Below, one piece after another: positions 8,323-17,053 of a DNA stretch of 64,000 nucleotides (positions are counted from its first letter, which is position 1; every line of letters begins with the position of its first letter). The stretch comes from Turneriella parva DSM 21527 (lineage in GTDB: Bacteria; Spirochaetota; Leptospiria; Turneriellales; Turneriellaceae), in NCBI RefSeq assembly GCF_000266885.1, contig NC_018020.1:1-64000 (forward strand). Direction: 5' to 3'. The notes beneath the pieces are model-generated. The model searched no databases, was not told the DNA's origin, and was given only the letters and a program-made list of their open reading frames with translations. A program made the translations under genes and the position numbers.

Positions 8323-8823
8323 ATGCATTCGCACGCCCATGACCCAAAGTTCCTGTCGATTGCATACCATGAGGCTGGGCATGCTGTAGCTGGAGTTTCG
8401 TTTGGCAAAACAATTGAGCGGCTTGAACTAAATGGCCCACTCTCGCCATGCGATGATTTTGAAGGCACAATCAAATTCGTAGAATCTCGGAAGGATGACT
8501 TTGCAGATGCAGTAATTCGGATAAGTGGCATTTGTGCTCAATACCTATTCGTAGATAAGAATAATCTCAGATACTTTGTTAAGGAAGCAGGAACAGATTA
8601 CGAACTTGTCCGCCGGTTTATCGAAGCGACTACTTTTGCCAAAACAAAGCGAGTATTACTCCTGCATGGCATATTTCGAAATGCTGTTAGAAGGCTTCTG
8701 GCCGACTATGAGCGAATCCATAAAGTTGTAGAAGCGTTTACGAATCTTCCCGACCCGGATAGCGATGAGTACCAATTGAAGCAAAATGATCTCCAGACTA
8801 TATTTGGTGTTCAATCTCCGTAA
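8323..8823 (+). CDS. Stand-alone peptidase-like protein with an M41-type HEAGH motif
   Basis: This 166-residue protein has YHEAGHAVAG near the N-terminus (His16, Glu17, His20), the zinc motif of the FtsH peptidase domain (M41). No AAA+ domain or membrane helix is present, so this is a lone peptidase-like domain. An acidic third ligand could lie in the following helices but I cannot fix it. ATG 8323 is preceded by GGGAG. Such short M41-like proteins occur in phages and mobile elements; the substrate is unknown. A non-catalytic role is possible. Confidence 0.65.
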   Translation: MHSHAHDPKFLSIAYHEAGHAVAGVSFGKTIERLELNGPLSPCDDFEGTIKFVESRKDDFADAVIRISGICAQYLFVDKNNLRYFVKEAGTDYELVRRFIEATTFAKTKRVLLLHGIFRNAVRRLLADYERIHKVVEAFTNLPDPDSDEYQLKQNDLQTIFGVQSP

Positions 8824-9188
8824 CTAAGTCCGACCACTTCTTTGGTCAAAATGCCAGCTGTTCGCCTGCAGGTCAAATAAAGTGCAAGATCAACGATTCC
8901 GATTCACCTATTTTGTCGGAATTACCAGCTGCGGTATTTCGACAGACGCACTTGAAACGGCCATTACTGTTCGAACGAACCTGTTCCCTGCGAGCCGGCC
9001 GATCGTGCTCGAACATAAATACAAGATGCTGCACGCCGAAATGTATTGGAAGATAATCTTAAGCTTAATATTTAGGCTAAGCAACGCAATCGCGGTGAGT
9101 ATTGCTGTCAGAACCGTCAGCCAAGTCATATCCCGAAACAGCAAGTATTCTTTGTGCGTGCTTAAGACTGAAGGATTTCCAGAGTTTG

Positions 9189-9195
9189 CCTGATA
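9189..9195. repeat. Target duplication of IS481 copy 1 (left)
   Basis: CCTGATA here recurs at 10331-10337 immediately after the IS end: a perfect 7-bp duplication. Confidence 0.85.
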
Positions 9196-10330
9196 TGTAA
9201 TAGTTTTTACTTTATCTGACACTCTCTTAACAAAAAGGAGTGTTTATGACGACAGAACAGAAAATTATCAAGAACAAGGTTGGTCTGCTGAAACTGGCAG
9301 AGCAGCTGGGCAGCGTATCGAAAGCTTGCAAGGTTTTCGGTTACTCAAGAGACAGTTTCTACCGGTTTAAGGAGCTTTACGACAAGGGTGGCGAGCTCGC
9401 ATTGCAGGAGATCAGCCGCAGGAAGCCTTTGCTGAAAAATCGTGTAGCTCCAGAGGTCGAGGAAGCGGTACGGGAAATTGCATTTCAATACCCCGCGTAC
9501 GGTCAGGTTCGGGCGTCCAACGAGTTGCGCAAGATAGGTATCATCATCTCCCCTTTTGGCGTGCGCGGCGTTTGGCTGCGCCATGATCTTGCGACGTTTA
9601 AAAAACGGCTGAAATACCTTGAAGCGCGAATGGCTCAGGAAAAGGGGATCTTTACCGAGGCACAATTGGTTGCGCTCGAACGCGCAAAAGATGAGAAGGA
9701 AAGTCACGGTGAAATTGAAACGGAGCACCCTGGTTATTTGGGGTCACAAGACACGTTTTACGTGGGAAATATGAAGGGTGTGGGTAAAATTTATCAGCAG
9801 ACCTTCATCGACACGTATTCGAAAGTCGCTTTTGCGAAACTCTATGATCGCAAGAATTCTCTGGTTTCAGCCGATATGCTTAACGACAGAGTCATCCCGT
9901 TTTTTGACGAGCATGAGATTCCGCTGTTGCGCGTTCTGACCGATCGTGGCAGCGAGTACTGTGGCAACCGGGAAGAGCACGATTATCAGCTGTATCTGGC
10001 CTTGGAGAATATCGACCACACAAAAACCAAGGCCAAGAGCCCGCAGACGAACGGCATTTGTGAGCGCTTTCACCGGACTATATTGAATGAGTTTTACAAT
10101 GTTGCATTCAGAAAGAAGGTTTACACTTCTTTGGAGCAATTGCAGGCAGACCTTGATGAGTGGATTTACGATTACAACACGCAGCGCACTCATCAGGGGA
10201 AATATTGCTTCGGCAAAACGCCTCTGGCAACATTCAAAGACTCGCTCAGTATAGCGAAAGACAAAATGCTGGATTTGAAATTACAGACAGCATGAAAATG
10301 GGTGTGTCAGGTCAAGTTCAGACTTTTACA
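9196..10330 (+). mobile_element. IS481-family element, copy 1 (1,135 bp)
   Basis: It starts TGTAATAGTTTTTACTTT and ends with the complement of TGTAAAAGTCTGAACTTG, an imperfect inverted repeat continuing to CTGACAC on both sides with TG/CA ends. It is flanked by the 7-bp repeat CCTGATA. The encoded transposase is identical in sequence to that of copy 2 at 35643-36777, which has the same length and orientation. Both insertions must therefore be recent. Confidence 0.93.
9246..10295 (+). CDS. IS481-family transposase, copy 1
   Basis: This 349-residue DDE transposase has a helix-turn-helix N-terminus (KACKVFGYSRDSFYRFKELY), a second HTH-like region and an rve core with Asp in SQDTFYVGNMKG, Asp in LTDRGSEYCG and Glu in TNGICERFHRTI. 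ATG 9246 is preferred over GTG 9240 because AAGGAG lies five bases before it. The protein is identical to copy 2. Confidence 0.93.
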   Translation: MTTEQKIIKNKVGLLKLAEQLGSVSKACKVFGYSRDSFYRFKELYDKGGELALQEISRRKPLLKNRVAPEVEEAVREIAFQYPAYGQVRASNELRKIGIIISPFGVRGVWLRHDLATFKKRLKYLEARMAQEKGIFTEAQLVALERAKDEKESHGEIETEHPGYLGSQDTFYVGNMKGVGKIYQQTFIDTYSKVAFAKLYDRKNSLVSADMLNDRVIPFFDEHEIPLLRVLTDRGSEYCGNREEHDYQLYLALENIDHTKTKAKSPQTNGICERFHRTILNEFYNVAFRKKVYTSLEQLQADLDEWIYDYNTQRTHQGKYCFGKTPLATFKDSLSIAKDKMLDLKLQTA

Positions 10331-10834
10331 CCTGATATAATTTATACCATGCAATGTTTTGGGATTTCGGATCGTGTGGCAACTCCCCACCAACGGCTCG
10401 GCGTAACTTTTCCATTTGAATCCGGTCATCCCCCTGAGCTAATTTCGAGAAGGCGCGACAACCTGGGTATGGATACTTTGATTTCCAGAATACTAGAGCT
10501 GCTTTTATGTGAGGGCTGCCAAGTCGATTTAGAAATATCAGTGCAATCGAACAAATGCCAATTAAGCCGCTCTGCAACCACTTGAATTGTGCTATCGCTT
10601 TAAGGTCAGCGGGATTTAGCGGGACATCTAACATCAACCAGAATATCAGAATAGCATGGAAACCCATGAAAGAAAGAAGCAATGAAAGGTTCCCATCCTT
10701 TAATGATTTAGCTTCTGCCATAAATTACCACCTTTTCAATTCATCGCATAAGTGATTCAGATCATTCAGTGCGCGCACGCATCCCAAATGAAATGCTAAC
10801 CATGTGTGGACTCCACCGGATAATACAAGACCAA

Positions 10835-13123
10835 TCAAAGGAAACCTGCTGGGAATTGCATCTGTGCGCTTGCATTAACAACCCAATCGATACTGTCTGT
10901 CGCGATCAAACTCTCATAAGGGTAAATACCAATTGTGTGTTGTCCAGCGTCCTTTCCGAAGATTAACATTATCGCGCGCTTTTGGTTCTCATCGATAGCC
11001 GTGATCAAATTCGCCATGCTCAATTGGTCAATACTGCTTTGTTCAGACACCGAATTGGGGTGAGTATGCCAATGCCCGATGAAGCCAGATAATCCCTTTG
11101 ATTGAGAGATACGCGATCGATGCTCTTCAACGGTCCCAAGGATGCCACATTGAAAATGTAAAGCATCATGCTTGCTATCTGTCGGGGGACCCGAGGCGTC
11201 AAGAATCCAAATGATCCCCAAAATGTGATCCCATTGTCCCCATAATAGACCACCCGTTTCATGATCTGGGGACCTTAAAGATGCATTTTCCTTTATAGCT
11301 GTGGCGACTTCGGTGAACACCTTTGGAAGTATTCGCACAGTTAAGTGGCCGGTTAGCTGTTCGAAGGCGGGCGGAAAATCAATGGTTTCAAGAAAAGGCT
11401 GTTCATCGCTATTCAAATGGCGGGAAAATGCGAAGCCGCGAGCGGTATTCGGTAAAGCTAGCGTACTAATACCTATGTTCAAAGCTGCTGCCGTTAACGC
11501 TTGTATATCTCCACAAGAACCTGAAAACGTCGGCTCAGAGCATCCAGGTTCGGGTTGGAATAAATGATTTCTCACATCTGCTGCATAGAACGAGTTTGCT
11601 ATGTTGTTTCTTCGCCCATCCGAGCATAGAATATATTTTAACTGTTTATAGGTATCATAAATCCCACCCAAGTGTAATTTGCCGATGGATACCCCGATAA
11701 CATGCTGTGCGTCGGCATCAATTGCAAATGACAGCAGTGACTTAATATTTGCCCGGATGGCCGGCCAAGCGCTTTCAAGCCGCATTTGAAATATATTCGA
11801 TGCGGTACAATCGATAATTATGTCATAGTCCAACAGCTGCGATAAATCGCTCATGATGAAATTGAAACCTTCCACGTCAGCGGCCTCAATGTCTGTCTTC
11901 GTGGAAACGGATTTCAATCGCTTCATGAGTGCTTTCGCTTTATTCATACCAATATCCGATTGACTGAAGTTTTGCCTCACAAGCACACCCGGTTTCACAA
12001 TAGAGTTATCAACTAATTTGATTGATCGAGGCTGAGCCCGGATGATGATCTCAGCAGACCAAGACCCGATAGCGCCACAGCCAACCAGCAACACTCTCTT
12101 CCCGAAAAACCAGTGAAGGTTTGAACTTCTATCCCGTCGAACGAGGATTTCCGATCGATCCTCAAGCACCCTGCACCATGACACCTTGGCAGCCGAGAGC
12201 ATTTCATAGATCGAATCACCTAACTTGGTGCGCAACTCCGCGAGTTCGTGAGTATCCTTTTCATCCGAGACCTGAAGGCCAAGCCCTTCAGTTTGTTCTG
12301 CTTCAATATGCCAAACGGAAATATGTTGCAACAATTGGCCGTTTTCGTTTCGTCTCATTGGTGTACCGAGAATAAGGTAAGTTCCCTCTTTATCGGAAGC
12401 CAATTTAGCGTTTAATCCCAGCCATCTAAGTATCTCATCCTTAAGGATCCCCTGCCTTTCAAATTCAGCGAATAGACTTTTGCCACGAGTCGGAAACTCT
12501 ATTGGCATCGAACATGGCAGGAAGACAGCCAGCGCGACCTTTTCAGGCAATGTGCCGACTTCTGGTGCAATCCAATTCACAAGATCGACATAACTATCCC
12601 GAACTTCTAAAGCAGCCAATCCGAACCAGAACTCCCCTGCATTGACTGGTGCATTGGGCCGAATTACGAATGGCAGGAGCTGTTGATTTTGGGATGCATG
12701 TGGTGGTTCTAGTGGTCCCTCCATTGGATCCATATTATTTATTGCTGCTCGCTCAATCCAAATACAAAGGCGATCGACAAGGCCAAACATTCCGTCATAG
12801 GGATTCCAATCGGATCTACTCTGGTAGAGGCATATCCAGTGGGCCCAAGTCACATGGGGAAAGCCAGCGAATCTTTTATGTGCAACGCAAACCTCTGGAT
12901 AAACAAATGGATAATCAGCTGGTATCCTAAGCAGGAACTCTTCGACCTCACAAAACTTAAGGCCACCATTTTGTGTTTGGAGAAGCCCAATCCTTAGTTG
13001 GAAGCGGATGATAAGAGCCTTATCGTCCGCCAGGCGTTCTATTTCAAATTCAAAGTGGCCTTTTCTCGTGAATCGGCGAATTTGCTTGAGCTCAGAGATC
13101 GCCGTGTCTTGGCTTATTGTCAT
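10835..13123 (-). CDS. Fused E2-E1-JAB protein (ubiquitin-like conjugation and deconjugation in one chain)
   Basis: This 762-residue protein has three enzyme domains. Residues about 20-130 form an E2/UBC-like domain with a candidate active Cys98 in WICLYQSRSDWNP. About 335-560 form a ThiF/E1-like adenylating domain with the nucleotide loop GCGAIG at 348-353 and candidate thioester cysteines Cys528 and Cys537. About 595-745 form a JAB/JAMM zinc protease with Glu622, H686-x-H688-P and S696-x2-D699, all ligands present. Residues about 150-310 are an unassigned linker domain. In type II CBASS the E2-E1 (Cap2) and JAB (Cap3) are separate; here one chain could attach and remove a modifier or modify a partner. 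The start overlaps the upstream MBL stop (TAATG). No ubiquitin-like gene or CD-NTase is seen nearby. Confidence 0.9.
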   Translation of the reverse strand: MTISQDTAISELKQIRRFTRKGHFEFEIERLADDKALIIRFQLRIGLLQTQNGGLKFCEVEEFLLRIPADYPFVYPEVCVAHKRFAGFPHVTWAHWICLYQSRSDWNPYDGMFGLVDRLCIWIERAAINNMDPMEGPLEPPHASQNQQLLPFVIRPNAPVNAGEFWFGLAALEVRDSYVDLVNWIAPEVGTLPEKVALAVFLPCSMPIEFPTRGKSLFAEFERQGILKDEILRWLGLNAKLASDKEGTYLILGTPMRRNENGQLLQHISVWHIEAEQTEGLGLQVSDEKDTHELAELRTKLGDSIYEMLSAAKVSWCRVLEDRSEILVRRDRSSNLHWFFGKRVLLVGCGAIGSWSAEIIIRAQPRSIKLVDNSIVKPGVLVRQNFSQSDIGMNKAKALMKRLKSVSTKTDIEAADVEGFNFIMSDLSQLLDYDIIIDCTASNIFQMRLESAWPAIRANIKSLLSFAIDADAQHVIGVSIGKLHLGGIYDTYKQLKYILCSDGRRNNIANSFYAADVRNHLFQPEPGCSEPTFSGSCGDIQALTAAALNIGISTLALPNTARGFAFSRHLNSDEQPFLETIDFPPAFEQLTGHLTVRILPKVFTEVATAIKENASLRSPDHETGGLLWGQWDHILGIIWILDASGPPTDSKHDALHFQCGILGTVEEHRSRISQSKGLSGFIGHWHTHPNSVSEQSSIDQLSMANLITAIDENQKRAIMLIFGKDAGQHTIGIYPYESLIATDSIDWVVNASAQMQFPAGFL

Positions 13124-14313
13124 TAATCCAAGCCAAACGTTGTCTGAGTCTTTGGCGGTTCTGCTCTTCCCCTAGCAGCGACCACGCCTTCTTTAATACT
13201 GGAAAGCGATGTGGATTTCTCACGCTTGTCCAGAAATGATAGCCCCTTTTCATCAACGGTGAAGACAATCGGTTCAGGAGATACTTTTGTTGGAAATTCA
13301 TGGGTACAAACGAAATGCCCGGCGCTGACAATCTTTGAATATTGCATCCGTGCTTTGCTGTGAGGCGGATTATCTCCTGAATCACTTGTAAAATTAGAGT
13401 GCGAACTCGAAACTATGAAACCGCTATTCTTCCTGGCATATTTCTCAAAATAATCCATAATATCCTGCTTAAGTACATAGTCTTCTTTACCTTCTTCTCG
13501 AACATACATTGCGGCCTTTGAACAGTGATGGGCGGACAACATGACATCCCATTCCAAATGCTTCTTATTACTAGGATTACTGTTTTCAGTGGTATCAAAT
13601 ATGCGGAGAATCGTATCATATGCGCGATCACCGAAGAAGATGAAGTTTGCAAATTGTGTCGCTTGCTTCAGGCAAATATTTAACGATAGGCTCGTGCTGT
13701 TCTTATCCTTTTCCTGATCGTCTTTAAATGGAGCATGGATAAAGGCATGGAAATCCGATTCAAGATTCTCCCCATCTAATACGGTGACCAATTCCCCCGG
13801 ATGAGATTTACAATCCGGCGGCAGCTCTTTATATTTGTCATCTGCTAGAATATCGTCATAACCAATGATCCTTATCCGATCCCCAGATTTGATATTACTG
13901 GGATTCTTCAGGATTGCTTCGCGCCTACGGTTGACCTCCTTTCGAAATGCCTTTGCGTCCTTTGAGAGGGCTTCCTGATCGTTCCGGGCACGGAATATCT
14001 TGGGCGTATGCCAGAGTTCGCCAATCGTAACCTTAGTCAGCAATTCTTCAAATCCCTGAATGTGGTCTTTATCCGGATGCGTTAGTACGAATACAGATAG
14101 GTAAGGCTTCCCCTCACGTCTAGGCAGGGACTTTACCAAATGGTCAATTATAGGCCATTCTGGCTCTTCAGGATTCTCGGCTTTTTCCAAATGCCGCAAG
14201 TCGATCTGCATAATCGTCTTTCCTGGCTTTACAACCAGTGTACTTGAATCGCCAGTCCCTACTGGCCAAAAGATCACAGCCTTCTTTTCCGGCATCTTAA
14301 AAGTATTGCTCAT
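13123..14313 (-). CDS. Metallo-beta-lactamase-fold hydrolase, first gene of the E2-E1-JAB operon
   Basis: This 396-residue protein has the MBL metal-site motif THPDKDH (His79, Asp81, Asp83, His84), a later FFGDRA with the bridging Asp, and AHHCSK supplying another His. This is the ComEC/RNase-type MBL fold without a membrane part. Substrates of this group include nucleic acids, nucleotides and esters. It overlaps the next gene by one base (TAATG), so the two are translationally coupled. The fixed pairing with an E2-E1-JAB fusion suggests it acts as effector or regulator in the same pathway; the substrate cannot be told from sequence. Confidence 0.85.
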   Translation of the reverse strand: MSNTFKMPEKKAVIFWPVGTGDSSTLVVKPGKTIMQIDLRHLEKAENPEEPEWPIIDHLVKSLPRREGKPYLSVFVLTHPDKDHIQGFEELLTKVTIGELWHTPKIFRARNDQEALSKDAKAFRKEVNRRREAILKNPSNIKSGDRIRIIGYDDILADDKYKELPPDCKSHPGELVTVLDGENLESDFHAFIHAPFKDDQEKDKNSTSLSLNICLKQATQFANFIFFGDRAYDTILRIFDTTENSNPSNKKHLEWDVMLSAHHCSKAAMYVREEGKEDYVLKQDIMDYFEKYARKNSGFIVSSSHSNFTSDSGDNPPHSKARMQYSKIVSAGHFVCTHEFPTKVSPEPIVFTVDEKGLSFLDKREKSTSLSSIKEGVVAARGRAEPPKTQTTFGLD

Positions 14314-14392
14314 TAAATCCTCCGCCTTATCTTGGCCATTAGCGTCTAACGGTAAAGGTACATGCGTGAAACTGCATCGTCAATAAGTTTTA

Positions 14393-14441
14393 TGTCACAT
14401 CATACAATTTGTTTGTGCATTATGTCACATCTTTAGTGACA
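14393..14441. promoter_or_regulatory. Repeated TGTCAC palindromic site upstream of the MBL operon
   Basis: TATGTCACAT occurs twice (14391-14400 and 14421-14430). The second copy pairs with GTGACA at 14436-14441 to give TGTCAC-N7-GTGACA. It lies 80-130 bases upstream of the MBL start and next to the 3' end of the kinase gene. It looks like an operator for a dimeric repressor; no regulator gene is identified. Confidence 0.45.
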
Positions 14442-14498
14442 CAATACATATTATGAGAAGCTGCATTGTGTAACAGGGAGCGGCCTACCCATCGAAGC

Positions 14499-15017
14499 TC
14501 ACCGTTGCGTCAGCCACTCATAGATAATCTTGGCGGTGTCATCGGGGGATAAACCTGTCGTATCAATTTGAAATTCATCCGGGTATTTGTTCCTGACGAC
14601 GTAAGCATTCAACTTCTTGCAAACACCGATATCCTTGAACTCAGCGCCACTTCGGGCTCTGATTCTTTTCTCCAATTCCTCCTCGGTAACATATAATCCG
14701 CAAGTGCGTATGGCTAATGCTGAGTCTAACTTCTTCAACTGCGACACAAATGCCTCAATTTTGTCACCGCTAAATGTATCTACGACAATAACGGGGGTCA
14801 AGTCCAACTTCCCGAAATCCCTCACAAGCCGAGTGGATAGCTCAAGAATCTTGATATGCTCATCCTGATTTGTCCAATCAACAGAAATCACCATGGCCCG
14901 CAATGTATCGATCTCTATTCTCGCGCCATCGGGAAAGTAATTCGCCAGACTTTTTGCGGCTTGAGATTTTCCAGCGCCTGGTGCGCCACGAATAATCACT
15001 ACGTCGGCGAGTGGCAT
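14499..15017 (-). CDS. P-loop kinase-like protein
   Basis: This 172-residue protein has Walker A RGAPGAGKSQAAKSL at about 10-24 and a central VIVVDTFSG strand that looks like Walker B, then an LID-like Arg-rich helix (EELEKRIRARSG). This is the AAA_33/polynucleotide-kinase-like class, with nucleotide, RNA or small-molecule phosphorylation as typical activities. It begins three bases after the radical SAM gene, so they are co-transcribed. The substrate is unknown; the company of a glycosyltransferase and a radical SAM enzyme suggests tailoring of a small molecule, peptide or glycan. Confidence 0.7.
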   Translation of the reverse strand: MPLADVVIIRGAPGAGKSQAAKSLANYFPDGARIEIDTLRAMVISVDWTNQDEHIKILELSTRLVRDFGKLDLTPVIVVDTFSGDKIEAFVSQLKKLDSALAIRTCGLYVTEEELEKRIRARSGAEFKDIGVCKKLNAYVVRNKYPDEFQIDTTGLSPDDTAKIIYEWLTQR

Positions 15018-15020
15018 TAA

Positions 15021-16040
15021 TCAATTAAACAAGAGGGCCTGAGGCTTATTGCAAGACATATTCTTGCACGGTAAATTACATGTCTTCATAATCTTTGAAA
15101 TCTCCGTTGAGCGTCTGGTGCAGAGAATCTCAAGGATATCTTCTTTGCCAATATTCCCGAGCGGTTCTTTCGCCAGAGGAATGCGCCGATGATCGAAGCA
15201 CTTTACAACATCGCCATTCGGATACACGCAGATATTCTTGCGAGCTGCGCAGGGAGTGGCGTTATCATAAGCGACGACATCATCTGTGAGATTTGTCCAT
15301 GTTCCGCCAAAATCCTGATTCAATTGGGTGTTGTGTTGTATATTATGACGCTTGCAAAATTCGATGACTTTTGGAATTTCTTCGGCAGACTGCTTGGACA
15401 AGACAGATTGAATCCTCAGGTTATCCCCCAAAACCTCCTTAGCTCTAAGTATCTTGGGCATGACTATATCAAAAGAATTCCGGCCACGAAATTCATTCCA
15501 CTTTTCTCTGCCTACCGAATCTACGGATATGACCAGAATATGACCAAGTTCGAAATAACGAGCTAAGAATTCCTCATCTATAAACCTACCGTTGGAAACC
15601 ATGACCATGGGCACACCTAACAGCTTTGCTTCCTCAGCAATCCTCATCACATCTTTCTTGAATAACATCGGCTCCCCACCAGTTAGAGTCACCTGATAGA
15701 GATTATGATGAAGGCGCCTGAGACATTTGATAAAGTGCTCCACTTTCAGGTGATCGCCATCAGACTCTGGCCGCTCCCATATTCCGCATTTTGGGCACCG
15801 GTCATTGCAACGATTTGTGATCATGTATATGAGCTCGTTACCTTTGATGCCATAGAATCTTCGAGCACTAGCTTTATGCCATCGATAGATGCTCCATTCA
15901 ATGGTCTTCAACAGAAGCAGCGGAATCACCAAATACCATCGTTCAATTCGCTTAACGAACGGACGTATTTCACCCAGGTAATCATATATGACGTGAGAGA
16001 TCCCTGGCTTACTTGCCTTAAGTCTATAAATCAGACTCAT
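15021..16040 (-). CDS. Radical SAM protein with C-terminal SPASM-like cysteines
   Basis: This 339-residue protein has the 4Fe-4S motif CNDRCPKC (Cys78, Cys82, Cys85) after MITNR, the GGEP motif, and a C-terminal cysteine cluster (CAARKNICVYPNGDVVKC, then CNLPCKNMSC) that resembles a SPASM or twitch auxiliary cluster. A hydrophobic stretch near residues 37-46 may touch the membrane. SPASM enzymes modify peptides or carry out difficult oxidations. It overlaps the upstream glycosyltransferase by 17 bases. No precursor peptide gene is recognised nearby. Confidence 0.85.
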   Translation of the reverse strand: MSLIYRLKASKPGISHVIYDYLGEIRPFVKRIERWYLVIPLLLLKTIEWSIYRWHKASARRFYGIKGNELIYMITNRCNDRCPKCGIWERPESDGDHLKVEHFIKCLRRLHHNLYQVTLTGGEPMLFKKDVMRIAEEAKLLGVPMVMVSNGRFIDEEFLARYFELGHILVISVDSVGREKWNEFRGRNSFDIVMPKILRAKEVLGDNLRIQSVLSKQSAEEIPKVIEFCKRHNIQHNTQLNQDFGGTWTNLTDDVVAYDNATPCAARKNICVYPNGDVVKCFDHRRIPLAKEPLGNIGKEDILEILCTRRSTEISKIMKTCNLPCKNMSCNKPQALLFN

Positions 16041-16788
16041 ACATATTCCCCTGGTAGATCGACTCAGATGAATCCCACATTAGCACTGTGTGCCCTTCAT
16101 ACACTGTAGCACTCGAGCTCTTGTATTTCTTGAACAATCTTATGAATTTCAAGAGCCCTGAGATAGAATTCTTATAGCCGTAGTCATGCCATAATCGGGC
16201 TTCTGGACAAAAGCCTATTTTATATTTACTGCGGAGCCTCAAGCATACATCGACATCTTCGCCGGCTGCTGTTGGAAATCGCTCATCAAAAGGAAACTGT
16301 TCTGCAACCGTTCGTTTCATGCCAAAGTTTAGCGATGGCATATACCAAAGCTCTTTCTTTCCGGGCAAAAGCCATTTTCCCGCCAGCGTCCCATTGACGT
16401 TATGATAGTAATCCAACAATGTCTTTCCCCAAGAATACGTCATGCCCCCCACGGCTCCAAAATCGGTCTCATTGAGGAATCTGGTCATGTGTCGATTCCA
16501 GTCAACATCAAGGATACAATCATGATCAGTGAATAGAATATTACTTACCTTTAATGAAAGCGCTCTTTCAATTGCGACATTTCTTGCCTTCGCCGGCCCC
16601 CCGTTTTCCGTAAGTCTTATGTGCTCAACCAAGGAATGTGATAGAGAGTACTCCATTGGACTGGCATCGTCGACTACATATACTTTTTCGAATTCCATTG
16701 ACTGGCCTTTAACGCTATTCAGCAAGCGGTGCAAGGATTCGACATCCCATCTGTCTTTTAAATAGCACGGTATTATCAGCACGCTCAT
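16024..16788 (-). CDS. Family 2 glycosyltransferase
   Basis: This 254-residue protein has a GT-A fold: an N-terminal nucleotide-sugar strand (VYVVDDASP), ENGGPAKARNVAIE, the metal-binding TDHDC (a DxD variant), a conserved FDERF region and EDVDVCLRL (ED acceptor motif). It transfers a sugar from an NDP donor. It is the first gene of a three-gene unit with the radical SAM enzyme and P-loop kinase; their overlaps suggest one pathway. The acceptor is unknown. Confidence 0.85.
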   Translation of the reverse strand: MSVLIIPCYLKDRWDVESLHRLLNSVKGQSMEFEKVYVVDDASPMEYSLSHSLVEHIRLTENGGPAKARNVAIERALSLKVSNILFTDHDCILDVDWNRHMTRFLNETDFGAVGGMTYSWGKTLLDYYHNVNGTLAGKWLLPGKKELWYMPSLNFGMKRTVAEQFPFDERFPTAAGEDVDVCLRLRSKYKIGFCPEARLWHDYGYKNSISGLLKFIRLFKKYKSSSATVYEGHTVLMWDSSESIYQGNMYESDL

Positions 16789-17053
16789 GGTCGACTAAGC
16801 CTCACGGTCACCCTCAATCAATGGGCATTGAAGATCTCAATCTCGCTGGCGTAAAGTCTGTTTTTGCGGTGACTGAATAGGCCTTATGGGAAGTGACATG
16901 CGCAACGACTGGTATCCTATGCAAGGACCGTGACTACCTGACTGATATTACAACCGAATTGATGGCTCTGCGCATTCTGCCCGCCTATAGGATATTCATT
17001 GACAGTTGCGTTTCCCAGATGATATTTGTTCCCAGTTTTCAGGTGAGGTTTTT

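Larger units (their letters stand above)
8908..10721 (-). pseudogene. Four-helix membrane protein split by IS481 copy 1; third gene of the MBL/E2-E1-JAB operon
   Basis: Two minus-strand frames, 10721-10331 and 9195-8908, meet exactly when the IS481 element and one CCTGATA repeat are removed (junction ...KLYQ-ANSGNP...). The restored protein has 223 residues with four hydrophobic segments: about 12-34, 50-68, 160-180 and 184-208. A soluble loop of about 90 residues lies between helices 2 and 3. The start at 10721 has AAAGGTGG upstream and lies 113 bases below the E2-E1-JAB gene on the same strand. By analogy with CBASS-type operons, where small multi-helix membrane proteins serve as effectors, it could be the toxic membrane arm. 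That role is inference. Confidence 0.8.

Noticed and set aside
16999-17053. TTG 17006 as start of the barrel protein
   Set aside because: It overlaps the probable promoter and would place a polar extension before the signal peptide; the ribosome-binding site points to 17054.
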